From NCBI GenBank assembly GCA_003695045.1, contig RFJB01000144.1:1-8696 (forward strand): a DNA stretch of 8,696 nt, given 5' to 3'. This DNA is from Candidatus Woesearchaeota archaeon. Its GTDB lineage: Archaea > Nanobdellota > Nanobdellia > Woesearchaeales > J091. The position numbers were made by a program, and so were the translations under genes. Positions 1-6,287 of this stretch are shown piece by piece. Positions within the stretch are counted from its first letter, which is position 1. Each line of letters opens with the position of its first letter. The notes under the pieces were generated by a model. The model was not told the origin of the DNA, did no database searches, and saw only the letters and a list, made by a program, of their open reading frames with translations.

Positions 1-1078
1 CTCTTTTCACTGTCCAGATTTTTGGCTTTCTCAAGAAGGTGCCCGTATTCCTTCAGGTCCTTCACAAACTGCTCCTGCCTTTTCAGAAGTGCTTTTTCAT
101 ACCTGCTCACAACCTCTTCGCGATGGGCAAGTTCTTTTTCCATCCTGGCAAGGCGTTCTTCCGTTTTTTCCAGACTCACGCGCTCGTTTTCAAGGCGGTG
201 CTCTCTCTCCAGAAGGTCTTTCTCTCTGATGTGCATTTCCCTCTCCTTCTCGGCAATCTGGCGGAGCTTTTCCCGGACATTTCGGTGCTCCTCCTTTATT
301 TCCCTGAGCTTCTGGGAGTGTTTCTTGTCGAAGAACTCCGTCTCTTTCTTGAAGGCGTCCATCTTCTGGTGCAGGAGCTCTTCCATTTGGGAGAGATTGG
401 CGCTTTTTTGCTCAATCTCTTTCTCCTTTTTCCTCAGAAGCTTCTCGCGGCTCTTCAAATCTCTGCGTTCCCTTTCAAGTTCTTTTTTCAGTTCTTCCGC
501 CAGCGCCTTTTCTTTCTCAAGGGATTCAAGCGAGGCAAGATGCTTTTCCTGCTTTTTTTCAAGCGCCTTCAACTCGTTTTCAAGTTCGCGGTACCTTGCG
601 GAAATCTCTGCTTCCCTCTTCTCAAGCTCTTTCTCCCTGATCTTTGCTTCCTTGAGCTTTTCCACCACTTCGCCTTCCTTGTGATAAACATGTTTTCTCA
701 GCGTGTCGAATTCGTCCAGCTTCTGACGTATCTGCTTTTCCCTCTTATCAAGCTCTTCCTGCTTCTTCATAAGTTCCTGGCGTATGCGCCTCGACTCGCG
801 GGCTTCCTCAAGCAGCTTGCTCTGTTCTACCTCTCTCAGGAGGAGCTGCCTTTCCCTCCTGGCAAGCTCCTCATCTTTATGCCGTATAATCCTGAGAAGT
901 TCGCTTATGTTATGATACGCAGCTTCAAGAGAAGGGCTGAGGCCGGAAATTGGTTTGGCTGGTTTAGCTTCTCCTTTCTTGGAAGTGCTCTCTGGCGGTT
1001 TTTCGGGCTTTTGTTTATGAGAAACCGCTTTCTTGATTTTCTTCTGGCTTTGCCGGCTTATTCTAATCCCCCCATCAT
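1..1078 (-). CDS. Long coiled-coil protein, 5' part only (runs off left edge); start region out of frame by 1 nt
   Basis: The minus strand is open without a stop from 1091 to the window edge, about 360 codons. The N-terminal ~60 residues are Lys/Pro/Ser-rich and look disordered (for example SRQSQKKIKKAVSHKQKPEK). The rest is an almost unbroken charged helix rich in E, K, R and L, with recurring REKxLxxxExxI/L patterns such as REKELEKREAEI, REKLLRKKEKEI and REKDLLEREHRL. This predicts a long parallel coiled coil with no membrane segment. I do not recognise a family; a structural or scaffold role is inference, and SMC/Rad50-like arms cannot be excluded because the C-terminus is missing. Start: tandem ATGs at 1078 and 1075 lie about 22 nt downstream of a good TATA box, but read as MMGGLE then stop. 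The coiled-coil frame is reached only if the G run at 1073-1068 has seven bases rather than six. The first in-frame ATG otherwise is at 770, about 100 codons into clearly coding sequence. Confidence 0.75.
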
Positions 1079-1094
1079 CCCTCCCTGTTCTTCA

Positions 1095-1104
1095 GTATTT
1101 ATAG
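1095..1104 (-). promoter_or_regulatory. TATA box of the coiled-coil gene
   Basis: On the minus strand this reads CTATAAATAC, an archaeal TATA element. Its centre is about 22 nt from the ATG pair at 1078/1075, the spacing expected if transcription starts at or next to the ATG (leaderless mRNA). It supports that ATG as the intended start despite the frame problem. Confidence 0.7.
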
Positions 1105-1182
1105 TTTTGTTATTATCCTCGAATGCTCACAGGGTGCGAGGCACTTAATGTTCGGATTTGGCAGGTCTTCAAGAAAAACAGT

Positions 1183-1845
1183 TCATCGCCGGATTTTAAG
1201 AATCTCGTCTGCAAAAATTGTCTTTGCTGATTGCCTTGATTCGCTGTTGGGAATGACTCCTGAAACTCTCAGCAAATCGTCCCTTTTCAGATTATCAATT
1301 TTCGACGAGTCAATCTTTCCCTTCGCTATAACCCTGAAAGGAACTGAGATTTCTATGACAGTATAATCTCCTTTGTACTCTGCATGCTCAACATATCCGG
1401 TTATCACAGTTCTTCCTTCTAATTCGAATCCTCCTTCGCACCCTCCTTTTAATTCGCAGATCTCCCTCACACCAGTCACATAGTCATGGGTGTTTTCGTC
1501 CCCGACCGGAGCGCGCGAAAGAATCTTGTCATAATTTAAAACTCCTGCTTCAGCAGTACTTTTGCCTGCTTCTGTTAACAGCGCCACCTCTTTGTATGCC
1601 GGAGTGCTATTTGGGTCTGCTGCCCGTATCAGCAATGCCATTGCGACCAGACCAAGAGCAAGAGATGCCCACGCCATTCTTCTCAGCAGCTCTTCACTCA
1701 GTCCATGATCACTCGGTCCATGTTCATTTACTCCCTGTTTGATTACTTCATGGTCATTCGCGCCGCTATCAGGCGCAGGCGCTCTTAGAACGTCTCTTCT
1801 GATATCTCCTGGTGCTCTTACCCTTTTTTCCGCTCCTCCTGTCAT
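1183..1845 (-). CDS. Single-pass membrane protein with C-terminal OB-fold-like domain
   Basis: The 220-residue protein has three parts. Residues 1-56 are hydrophilic and hold short repeats NDHEV, NEHGP and SDHGL (residues 30-49). One transmembrane helix spans about 57-73 (MAWASLALGLVAMALLI), preceded by arginines, so the N-terminus is probably cytoplasmic and the rest outside. The C-terminal part, about 143-218, has the strand pattern of an OB-fold: RTVITGYVEHAEYKGDYTVI, then an alternating strand around VPFRVIAKG, then DLLRVSGVI, and a closing strand AKTIFADEILKI, as in small nucleic-acid-binding OB domains. Two cysteines (C130, C136) precede it. The family call is from pattern only; I do not know the function. 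An OB-fold outside the membrane would more likely bind protein or glycan than nucleic acid. The gene diverges from lonB. GAGG lies 3 nt before the ATG, and no well-placed TATA box is obvious (the best is AATAAAAA at 1871-1878 on the plus strand). Confidence 0.8.
   Translation of the reverse strand: MTGGAEKRVRAPGDIRRDVLRAPAPDSGANDHEVIKQGVNEHGPSDHGLSEELLRRMAWASLALGLVAMALLIRAADPNSTPAYKEVALLTEAGKSTAEAGVLNYDKILSRAPVGDENTHDYVTGVREICELKGGCEGGFELEGRTVITGYVEHAEYKGDYTVIEISVPFRVIAKGKIDSSKIDNLKRDDLLRVSGVIPNSESRQSAKTIFADEILKIRR
1684..1758 (-). repeat. Degenerate 15-bp tandem repeat inside the OB-fold membrane protein
   Basis: Minus-strand units aatgaacatggaccg, agtgatcatggactg and the start of agtgaagagctg follow one another. 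A diverged unit, aatgaccatgaagta, lies 30 nt earlier. They encode NEHGP, SDHGL, SEELL and NDHEV. This is an in-frame minisatellite in the cytoplasmic tail that places histidines at residues 32, 42 and 47. Confidence 0.6.
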
Positions 1846-1892
1846 TCCTCTTTTTAAGTCGGGAACGGAGAATAAAAACGCCCCTGCTTTAT

Positions 1893-1908
1893 TTCCGGAA
1901 GAATTCCG
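1893..1908. promoter_or_regulatory. Compound inverted repeat in the lonB divergent promoter region
   Basis: TTCCGGAA (1893-1900) overlaps CGGAA-GAA-TTCCG (1896-1908). It sits between the divergent starts, about 25 nt upstream of the lonB TATA box. A regulator site is possible. The arms are short, so chance is a real alternative. Confidence 0.3.
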
Positions 1909-1925
1909 TTTTCCCTCTTCCTTCA

Positions 1926-1941
1926 GGAAAAGCTTTAAATA
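1926..1941 (+). promoter_or_regulatory. BRE/TATA promoter of lonB
   Basis: GGAAAAG (BRE-like) runs directly into CTTTAAATA (1933-1941). The TATA centre is about 26 nt from the ATG at 1964, which predicts a leaderless lonB mRNA. There is no Shine-Dalgarno sequence before the ATG. Confidence 0.8.
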
Positions 1942-1963
1942 AGGCGGCTCTTATCCGCATGTC

Positions 1964-3910
1964 ATGGCTTCAGACAAGAGACCTTCTAAGATTTCATCCA
2001 AATCCTCGGGCAGCTCAGAAAGCAGAGCTTCTAAACAGGAGTTCTCAGACCTTGAATTTGAAGACACAAGCCAGATACCTGTCCCCAAAAAGACCATCGA
2101 GCAGGTAGTCGGACAGGATGACGCTGTCAAAGTCATCAAAAAGGCGGCTGAACAGAGAAGGCATGTGCTTCTCATCGGAGAGCCGGGAACAGGAAAAAGC
2201 ATGCTGGGGCTGGCTCTTGCCGAGCTGCTCCCAAAGGAAAACCTCGTTGACATACTCGCCTATCCAAACCCCAACGATGAGAACGCGCCTCTCATAAGAA
2301 CAGTTCCGGCAGGGCAGGGCAGGGAGATAGTTGCGAGGGCGCGGCTTGAATCAGCCCAAATGTTCAAAAACCAAAATCTGCTTCTCTTCCTGATTGCAGT
2401 AGCAACCATGATTGCCCCCTGGTGGGTCAGATACCAATACAAATCAGACATAATGTTCGCAGCATTCTTCCTGGGAGGAATGATCTTCCTCGCAGCATTT
2501 GTTATGTTCATCAACCTGGGCAAGAAGATGAACAACAAGCAGGTTGTGCCAAAACTCATAGTGGACAACTACAAGAGAAAACAGGCGCCGTTCTACGATG
2601 CAACAGGCGCGCATGCAGGAGCCCTGTTGGGCGATGTTCTTCATGATCCCTTCCAGAGCGGAGGTCTTGGAACGCCCGCCCACGAGAGGGTTGTTGCAGG
2701 CATGATACACAAGGCACACATGGGAGTTCTCTTCATCGATGAGATATCCACCCTGAAGCCGAGCACCCAGCAGGAGCTGCTCACTGCCTTGCAGGAGGGC
2801 AGGTTCCCAATAACGGGTCAGTCAGAGAGGAGCGCCGGCGCAATGGTCCGAACAGAGGCAGTTCCCTGCAAGTTCGTCATGGTTGCCGCCGGAAACCTTG
2901 ACACGATAAAGAACATGCATCCTGCCCTGAGGTCAAGATTGAGGGGCTACGGTTATGAGATTTACATGAACGAAACAATGAAAGACACGCCGGAGAACAG
3001 AAAGAAAATAGCGCAGTTCGTCGCCCAGGAAGTGAAGAAGGACGGAAAGATACCCCACTTCACAAAAGACGCGGTGCTCGAGGTTCTCAACGAGGCGAGA
3101 AAGGCAGCGAACAGGAAAGGGCATCTCACGCTGCGGCTGAGAGAACTGGGAGGGCTGGTAAGGGCAGCGGGCGACCTTGCTGTCGAGCAGAAGGCGAAGC
3201 TCGTAACGAGAGAGCACGTCAAGGCGGCGCTGAAATTTGCAAGACCTCTCGAAAAGCAGATTGCCGACGAATTCACAAACAGGAAAAAGGAGTATGAGGT
3301 TATTCTCGTAGAGGGAAAAAGGGTCGGGCGCGTAAACGGCCTTGCAGTAATCGGAGCGGGAACGGCACTGTCAGGACTTGTTCTTCCCATAGAAGCGGAA
3401 GTGACCCCCGGCGGAAAGGAGTCCGAGATTATAGCAACAGGAAGATTGGGCGATATCGCAAAAGAGGCAGTCAAGAATGTTTCCGCCATAATCAAGAAGT
3501 ATTTCGGCGAAGACATCAAGGAGAAATTTGACATCTACGTTCAGTTCCTCCAGACCTATGAGGGCGTTGAAGGCGACTCGGCAAGCGTCGCTGTCGCCAC
3601 GACAATAATCTCTGCGCTCAAGAAGATTCCTGTAAGGCAGGATGTGGCTTTGACTGGTTCCCTTTCCGTGAGGGGAGAGGTTCTTCCTGTGGGTGGCGTT
3701 ACTTCAAAGACCGAAGCGGCAATAAAAGCAGGAATAAAAACAATCATCATGCCCCGCTCCAACATAAAAGACCTCGTTATTGACAAGTCGCTTCTGAACG
3801 GCGTTGAAATAGTTCCGGCTGACAAGCTTGTGGACGTGCTCAAAGTTGCCCTTGACTGGACGGGCAGACAGTCCATCCTCCAGAAGATTGTCAAAGCGAG
3901 CAGGGACTAA
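1964..3910 (+). CDS. lonB: Archaeal LonB, membrane-anchored ATP-dependent protease
   Basis: A 648-residue AAA+ serine protease that unfolds and degrades proteins at the inner face of the membrane. Visible parts: a Ser/Lys-rich N-terminus (1-35); Walker A GEPGTGKS (72-79); two membrane helices inserted in the AAA domain (about 138-156 and 162-184), the hallmark of archaeal LonB as opposed to soluble bacterial LonA; Walker B VLFIDE (255-260); sensor-1 Asn in AAGNLD (N311); SRLRG (324-328), a likely arginine-finger region; and sensor-2 arginines in LRLREL (about 391-393). The C-terminal protease domain has the catalytic Ser in EGDSAS (S539) and the dyad Lys in GGVTSKTEAA (K582). All key residues are present and the length is normal for the family, so it should be active. 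The start ATG is fixed by the TATA box 26 nt upstream. The gene stands alone; the next gene begins 105 nt downstream with its own promoter. Confidence 0.97.
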   Translation: MASDKRPSKISSKSSGSSESRASKQEFSDLEFEDTSQIPVPKKTIEQVVGQDDAVKVIKKAAEQRRHVLLIGEPGTGKSMLGLALAELLPKENLVDILAYPNPNDENAPLIRTVPAGQGREIVARARLESAQMFKNQNLLLFLIAVATMIAPWWVRYQYKSDIMFAAFFLGGMIFLAAFVMFINLGKKMNNKQVVPKLIVDNYKRKQAPFYDATGAHAGALLGDVLHDPFQSGGLGTPAHERVVAGMIHKAHMGVLFIDEISTLKPSTQQELLTALQEGRFPITGQSERSAGAMVRTEAVPCKFVMVAAGNLDTIKNMHPALRSRLRGYGYEIYMNETMKDTPENRKKIAQFVAQEVKKDGKIPHFTKDAVLEVLNEARKAANRKGHLTLRLRELGGLVRAAGDLAVEQKAKLVTREHVKAALKFARPLEKQIADEFTNRKKEYEVILVEGKRVGRVNGLAVIGAGTALSGLVLPIEAEVTPGGKESEIIATGRLGDIAKEAVKNVSAIIKKYFGEDIKEKFDIYVQFLQTYEGVEGDSASVAVATTIISALKKIPVRQDVALTGSLSVRGEVLPVGGVTSKTEAAIKAGIKTIIMPRSNIKDLVIDKSLLNGVEIVPADKLVDVLKVALDWTGRQSILQKIVKASRD

Positions 3911-3964
3911 ATTCTATCCGTGATCTGGAAACATCAGAGTAATTACTGCCTGATTACCACAAAA

Positions 3965-3975
3965 TTATTTATAAG
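3965..3975 (+). promoter_or_regulatory. TATA box of the small membrane protein gene
   Basis: TTATTTATAAG lies about 45 nt before the ATG at 4016. It predicts a transcript with a leader of roughly 20 nt, consistent with the Shine-Dalgarno sequence seen there. Confidence 0.65.
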
Positions 3976-4004
3976 CCGTTTTCTGATTCGCTGTTATAAC
4001 ACAG

Positions 4005-4010
4005 GGGGTG
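4005..4010 (+). promoter_or_regulatory. Shine-Dalgarno site that decides the start at 4016
   Basis: GGGGTG can pair with the CACCUC of the archaeal 16S 3' end and ends 5 nt before ATG 4016. The frame stays open back to a GTG at 3920, but that stretch contains the promoter, so 4016 is the start. Confidence 0.7.
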
Positions 4011-4015
4011 GTTTA

Positions 4016-4681
4016 ATGGCAAGCTTCTTTGATACTGGAGCTTCTATGATTAATCCTTTAGTTGAAATGTGGAACGAGTTTGTGGACATCCTTCCGGGAC
4101 TTTTCTGGGCGGTTGTTCTCGTCATCATCGGCTGGTTTGTGGCGAAATTCTTCGGGCACCTGCTGGAAAGGGTTCTTGTAAAGCTCAAGCTGGACGAGCA
4201 CGTCAAGAAAGCGGGGCTGACAGATGCCTTCGGGCATATTGAACTCTCGCACCTGTCAGGGCTTATACTCAAATGGTATCTGTTTGTGGTATTCCTGGGG
4301 GACGCTGTTTCGCTCCTGAAACTGGGCACGCTCTCGCTTCTTCTGGGAAGCTTTCTCTTCTGGCTGCCCAACGTCATAATAGCAATGATAATCATGATTC
4401 TCGGGCTTCTGTTTGCTGATTTCGTAGCGGACCGGCTCGAAAAGACCAAGATAAGAAGCGTTCGCATAATTTCAGTCCTTGTCAAGGCAGGAATACTCTT
4501 CTTCGTGACAATAATGGCATTCAAGCAGGTCGGGCTGTATGTTGCGATAGCAGAAACAACATTCATAATCCTGCTGTCTGGGGTTTCTCTGGCGCTGGCG
4601 CTGGCAGTCGGCATCGGCTTCGGCCTGGCGCTTAAAGACGAAGCAAAAGGGATTATTAAAGGGCTGAAGAAGAAGCTTTAG
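4016..4681 (+). CDS. Small integral membrane protein of the conserved-TM-helix / mechanosensitive-channel-like group
   Basis: A 221-residue, strongly hydrophobic protein. Likely membrane helices: about 25-46 (LPGLFWAVVLVIIGWFVAKF), 82-102, 115-137 (WLPNVIIAMIIMILGLLFAD), 149-170 and 182-206. Helices 1 and 3 share a pattern: LPG or LPN, a run of V/I/L, G, a small residue, then a short basic or acidic helix (HLLERVL, DRLEKTK). This is typical of the 'conserved TM helix' repeat in small mechanosensitive-channel relatives. The C-terminal GIGFGLALKDEAKGIIKGLK resembles the pore-lining end of MscS-type proteins, but the cytoplasmic beta and cage domains of MscS are missing. A role in osmotic release or as an accessory membrane protein is inference from family resemblance. 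A T-rich terminator follows immediately. Confidence 0.85.
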   Translation: MASFFDTGASMINPLVEMWNEFVDILPGLFWAVVLVIIGWFVAKFFGHLLERVLVKLKLDEHVKKAGLTDAFGHIELSHLSGLILKWYLFVVFLGDAVSLLKLGTLSLLLGSFLFWLPNVIIAMIIMILGLLFADFVADRLEKTKIRSVRIISVLVKAGILFFVTIMAFKQVGLYVAIAETTFIILLSGVSLALALAVGIGFGLALKDEAKGIIKGLKKKL

Positions 4682-4685
4682 GCAG

Positions 4686-4717
4686 TTATTTTTCTATTTT
4701 TATTTTCTTTTTCCTCT
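4686..4717 (+). terminator. Oligo-T terminator after the membrane protein gene
   Basis: Directly after the stop codon the plus strand has consecutive T runs (TTATTTTTCTATTTTTATTTT, then CTTTTT). Archaeal RNA polymerase terminates at such tracts without needing a hairpin. Confidence 0.7.
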
Positions 4718-4811
4718 TCTTTCTGCGTCCTCATTCTTTCTGCGCAGCAATTTCTTTGGTTCTTTGTCTTTGTGCTTTTTCTGCATAGACAATCCCCTTT
4801 AAGGCAATTCT

Positions 4812-4837
4812 TTTCAATATTGAAACTTCTTGAGAAG
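4812..4837. repeat. Two adjoining palindromes in the intergenic region
   Basis: TTTCAATATTGAAA (4812-4825) is a perfect 14-bp palindrome. It abuts CTTCT-TG-AGAAG (4826-4837). They lie midway between the terminator at 4686-4717 and the zinc-ribbon gene. They could be a regulator site or a structured leader; the function is unknown. Confidence 0.45.
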
Positions 4838-4878
4838 CGAAAAATAATTAAAACACCAAACAGGAAATTAGAGTAAAA

Positions 4879-4895
4879 GTATGATGTCATCATAC
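4879..4895. promoter_or_regulatory. Perfect 17-bp palindrome, candidate operator of the zinc-ribbon gene
   Basis: GTATGATG-T-CATCATAC has 8-bp arms with no mismatch around one central base, and after one mismatch two more positions (4876-4877 against 4897-4898) also pair. It ends 20 nt before the ATG at 4916. An AT-rich element (AATAATTAAAAC, about 4842-4853) upstream would place the transcription start at or near its left edge. That position suits a repressor site. Confidence 0.55.
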
Positions 4896-4902
4896 CTTGT
4901 CT

Positions 4903-4907
4903 GGGTG
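4903..4907 (+). promoter_or_regulatory. Shine-Dalgarno site of the zinc-ribbon gene
   Basis: GGGTG lies 8 nt before ATG 4916 and can pair with the CACC of the 16S 3' end. It supports translation of the 44-residue frame. Confidence 0.5.
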
Positions 4908-4915
4908 CTTGAGCA

Positions 4916-5050
4916 ATGAGCGACGAAGCAGAAGAACACAAAAGCGAAGGGCTTGTCTGCCCTCTCTGTTTCAGCACAGAGACGGTGCAGAGGCGCGAGA
5001 CCGACGAACTGGTATGCAAGTCGTGCGGCTCCATAACCTCGCTTTCCTAA
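4916..5050 (+). CDS. Tiny zinc-ribbon protein (44 aa)
   Basis: The 44-residue protein is an acidic start (MSDEAEEHKSEG) followed by a complete zinc ribbon: C15-P-L-C18 and C34-K-S-C37, separated by 15 residues rich in charged and hydroxyl side chains (FSTETVQRRETDELV). Two CPxC/CxxC knuckles at this spacing are the standard four-Cys zinc site found in TFIIB, TFS, ribosomal proteins and many small archaeal proteins. There is no further domain, so it probably works as a small adaptor or nucleic-acid/protein-binding module; the partner is unknown. A Shine-Dalgarno sequence and a 17-bp palindrome lie just upstream. The gene converges on kae1. A longer open frame on the opposite strand (4678-5034) overlaps it but has no coding features. 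Confidence 0.75.
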   Translation: MSDEAEEHKSEGLVCPLCFSTETVQRRETDELVCKSCGSITSLS

Positions 5051-5082
5051 GCGCTGGAAAAGGCAGCTCATGAGTAAATCGC

Positions 5083-5094
5083 GGTCCGCGGACC
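5083..5094. repeat. Perfect 12-bp GC-rich palindrome between convergent genes
   Basis: GGTCCGCGGACC lies in the 59-bp gap between the zinc-ribbon gene and kae1. In RNA of either strand it could fold as a 4-bp stem with a CGCG loop. The gap has no T run in either direction, so a bidirectional terminator or boundary element is possible but unproven. Confidence 0.45.
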
Positions 5095-5109
5095 TGATAA
5101 TATGTTCCG

Positions 5110-6180
5110 CTATATTCTCCAGAACACCTTCACATCATCCGTGCGCTCATACGGGTCTATGTCTGCTTCTTCAGGGCTGATTGTTTGCTCCCTCTGGAGG
5201 ACTCCCTGCCATGCAATCATTGCGGCGTTGTCAATATTAAACTGGTTCGGAACGAAGAATGCCTTTGCGTTTCTCTCTTCTGCCATGATTTTGCACATCT
5301 CCTGAAGGCGCGTGTTGCAGGCCACGCCCCCTCCGAGAAGAAGCTCCTTCTTGCCGCAGTGAGCCATCGCCCTCTCGCTGACCTCTGTAAGCATTGCAAA
5401 GACGGTCTCCTGCACAGAAAAGCAGAGGTCCTCCTTTGTTATCCTTCCCGACCTGAAATCATCAGAGTTGATAATCTTCTTAACGTATGTCAAAATGCCC
5501 CCGAATGAAAGGTCCATGCCCTTTACCACGTACGGCAGCTCAATGTATCTTCTGCCCTTCTCAGCCAGCTCCGCTACTTTTGGTCCTCCAGGAAAGCCAA
5601 GCCCCAGCTCCCTTGCAAACTGGTCGAGAAAGTTCCCTATCCCTATGTCAAGCGTTTCCCCGAAAATCCGGTATTTGCCCCCTTCATAAGCGATTATCTG
5701 GGTGTTGGCTCCGGAGGCGTAAAGCAGAACAGGATCCGTGGAATCTGTTAGCAATCTTCCAATCTCAAGATGCGCAATACAATGATTAACCCCCACCAGG
5801 CCCATTTCGGGTTTGAGGGCAATTGCCAGAGACCTCGCAGCCATGGCGCCAATCCTCAATGTGTGGCCTATTCCCGGTGCGCGCGAATAACTGATGAGGT
5901 TTATGTCCTCGGGCTTGATTCCTGCTTCTTCAACGGCTCTTTTCACAACGTCCTTGCACACTCTGACATGGTGGTCTGCAACTTCGGCAGGAATCATGCC
6001 CCCCTCCTCTGTGCTGAACGCGTCCCTCACATTGGAAAGAATCCTGGCATTGCCAATTCCTCTGTATTTTCCTCCGGACTCTTCGTCCGGCTGCTCAGTG
6101 AATTCAACCACCGCGGCTCCGAAAGTGTGCGCAGTGCTCTCAATTCCAAGGCAGTACTTTTTGTTCTTTTTATTCTTCAT
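5110..6180 (-). CDS. kae1: Kae1/TsaD, tRNA N6-threonylcarbamoyladenosine transferase subunit
   Basis: A 356-residue ASKHA-fold protein, the catalytic subunit of the KEOPS complex that places t6A at position 37 of ANN-decoding tRNAs. Motifs: GIESTAHTFG (12-21) at the N-terminus; PGIGHTLRIG (102-111); metal-binding histidines in NHCIAH (H133, H137); YASGANTQ (154-161); LLGGGVACNTRL (281-292), a glycine-rich nucleotide loop; and NIDNAAMIA (315-323) with the late metal-binding Asp (D317). It ends at VFWRI, the normal end of the Kae1 domain, so the Bud32 kinase fused to Kae1 in many archaea is absent here. Residues about 26-42 (around TEQPDEESGGKYRG) look like a small insertion between the first two strands. 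The start ATG is preceded by a TATA element about 30 nt away, so the mRNA is probably leaderless. Confidence 0.97.
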   Translation of the reverse strand: MKNKKNKKYCLGIESTAHTFGAAVVEFTEQPDEESGGKYRGIGNARILSNVRDAFSTEEGGMIPAEVADHHVRVCKDVVKRAVEEAGIKPEDINLISYSRAPGIGHTLRIGAMAARSLAIALKPEMGLVGVNHCIAHLEIGRLLTDSTDPVLLYASGANTQIIAYEGGKYRIFGETLDIGIGNFLDQFARELGLGFPGGPKVAELAEKGRRYIELPYVVKGMDLSFGGILTYVKKIINSDDFRSGRITKEDLCFSVQETVFAMLTEVSERAMAHCGKKELLLGGGVACNTRLQEMCKIMAEERNAKAFFVPNQFNIDNAAMIAWQGVLQREQTISPEEADIDPYERTDDVKVFWRI

Positions 6181-6200
6181 CGCATCCGGAGAGAGAAATA

Positions 6201-6215
6201 ATTATTATTTAAAGG
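6201..6215 (-). promoter_or_regulatory. TATA box of kae1
   Basis: The minus strand reads CCTTTAAATAATAAT, with TTTAAATA at 6213-6206, about 26-30 nt before the ATG at 6180. No Shine-Dalgarno sequence is seen, so a leaderless transcript is likely. Confidence 0.7.
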
Positions 6216-6254
6216 GTGCGTCTGAATCTTGCATTGCAGGTTCTCACAAAAAGA

Positions 6255-6262
6255 TTTTTAAA
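6255..6262 (+). promoter_or_regulatory. TATA box of tRNA-Ala
   Basis: TTTTTAAA lies 26-33 nt upstream of tRNA base 1 (6288). It is back to back with the kae1 promoter in the 107-bp divergent gap. Confidence 0.75.
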
Positions 6263-6287
6263 CGGTTGCGCAATCCACCCTGAAAAA

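Noticed and set aside
39..1148. A 369-codon plus-strand open frame rich in Phe and Leu (and a second one at 22-684)
   Set aside because: They mirror the Lys/Glu-rich coiled-coil gene on the minus strand, where GAA/AAG codons read back as TTC/CTT. They have no domain pattern, and the longer one runs through the TATA box of the minus gene.
3939..3957. GTAAT...ATTAC inverted repeat after lonB as a terminator
   Set aside because: The arms are only 5 bp, AT-rich, and there is no T run; it is likely chance.
3920..4015. N-terminal extension of the small membrane protein from a GTG at 3920
   Set aside because: It would span the TATA box at 3965-3975 and the Shine-Dalgarno site at 4005-4010; the extension (IWKHQSNYC...) has no coding features.
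4678..5034. A 118-codon minus-strand open frame
   Set aside because: It overlaps the zinc-ribbon gene and the T-rich terminator; the product is low-complexity Ser- and Lys-rich with no motif.
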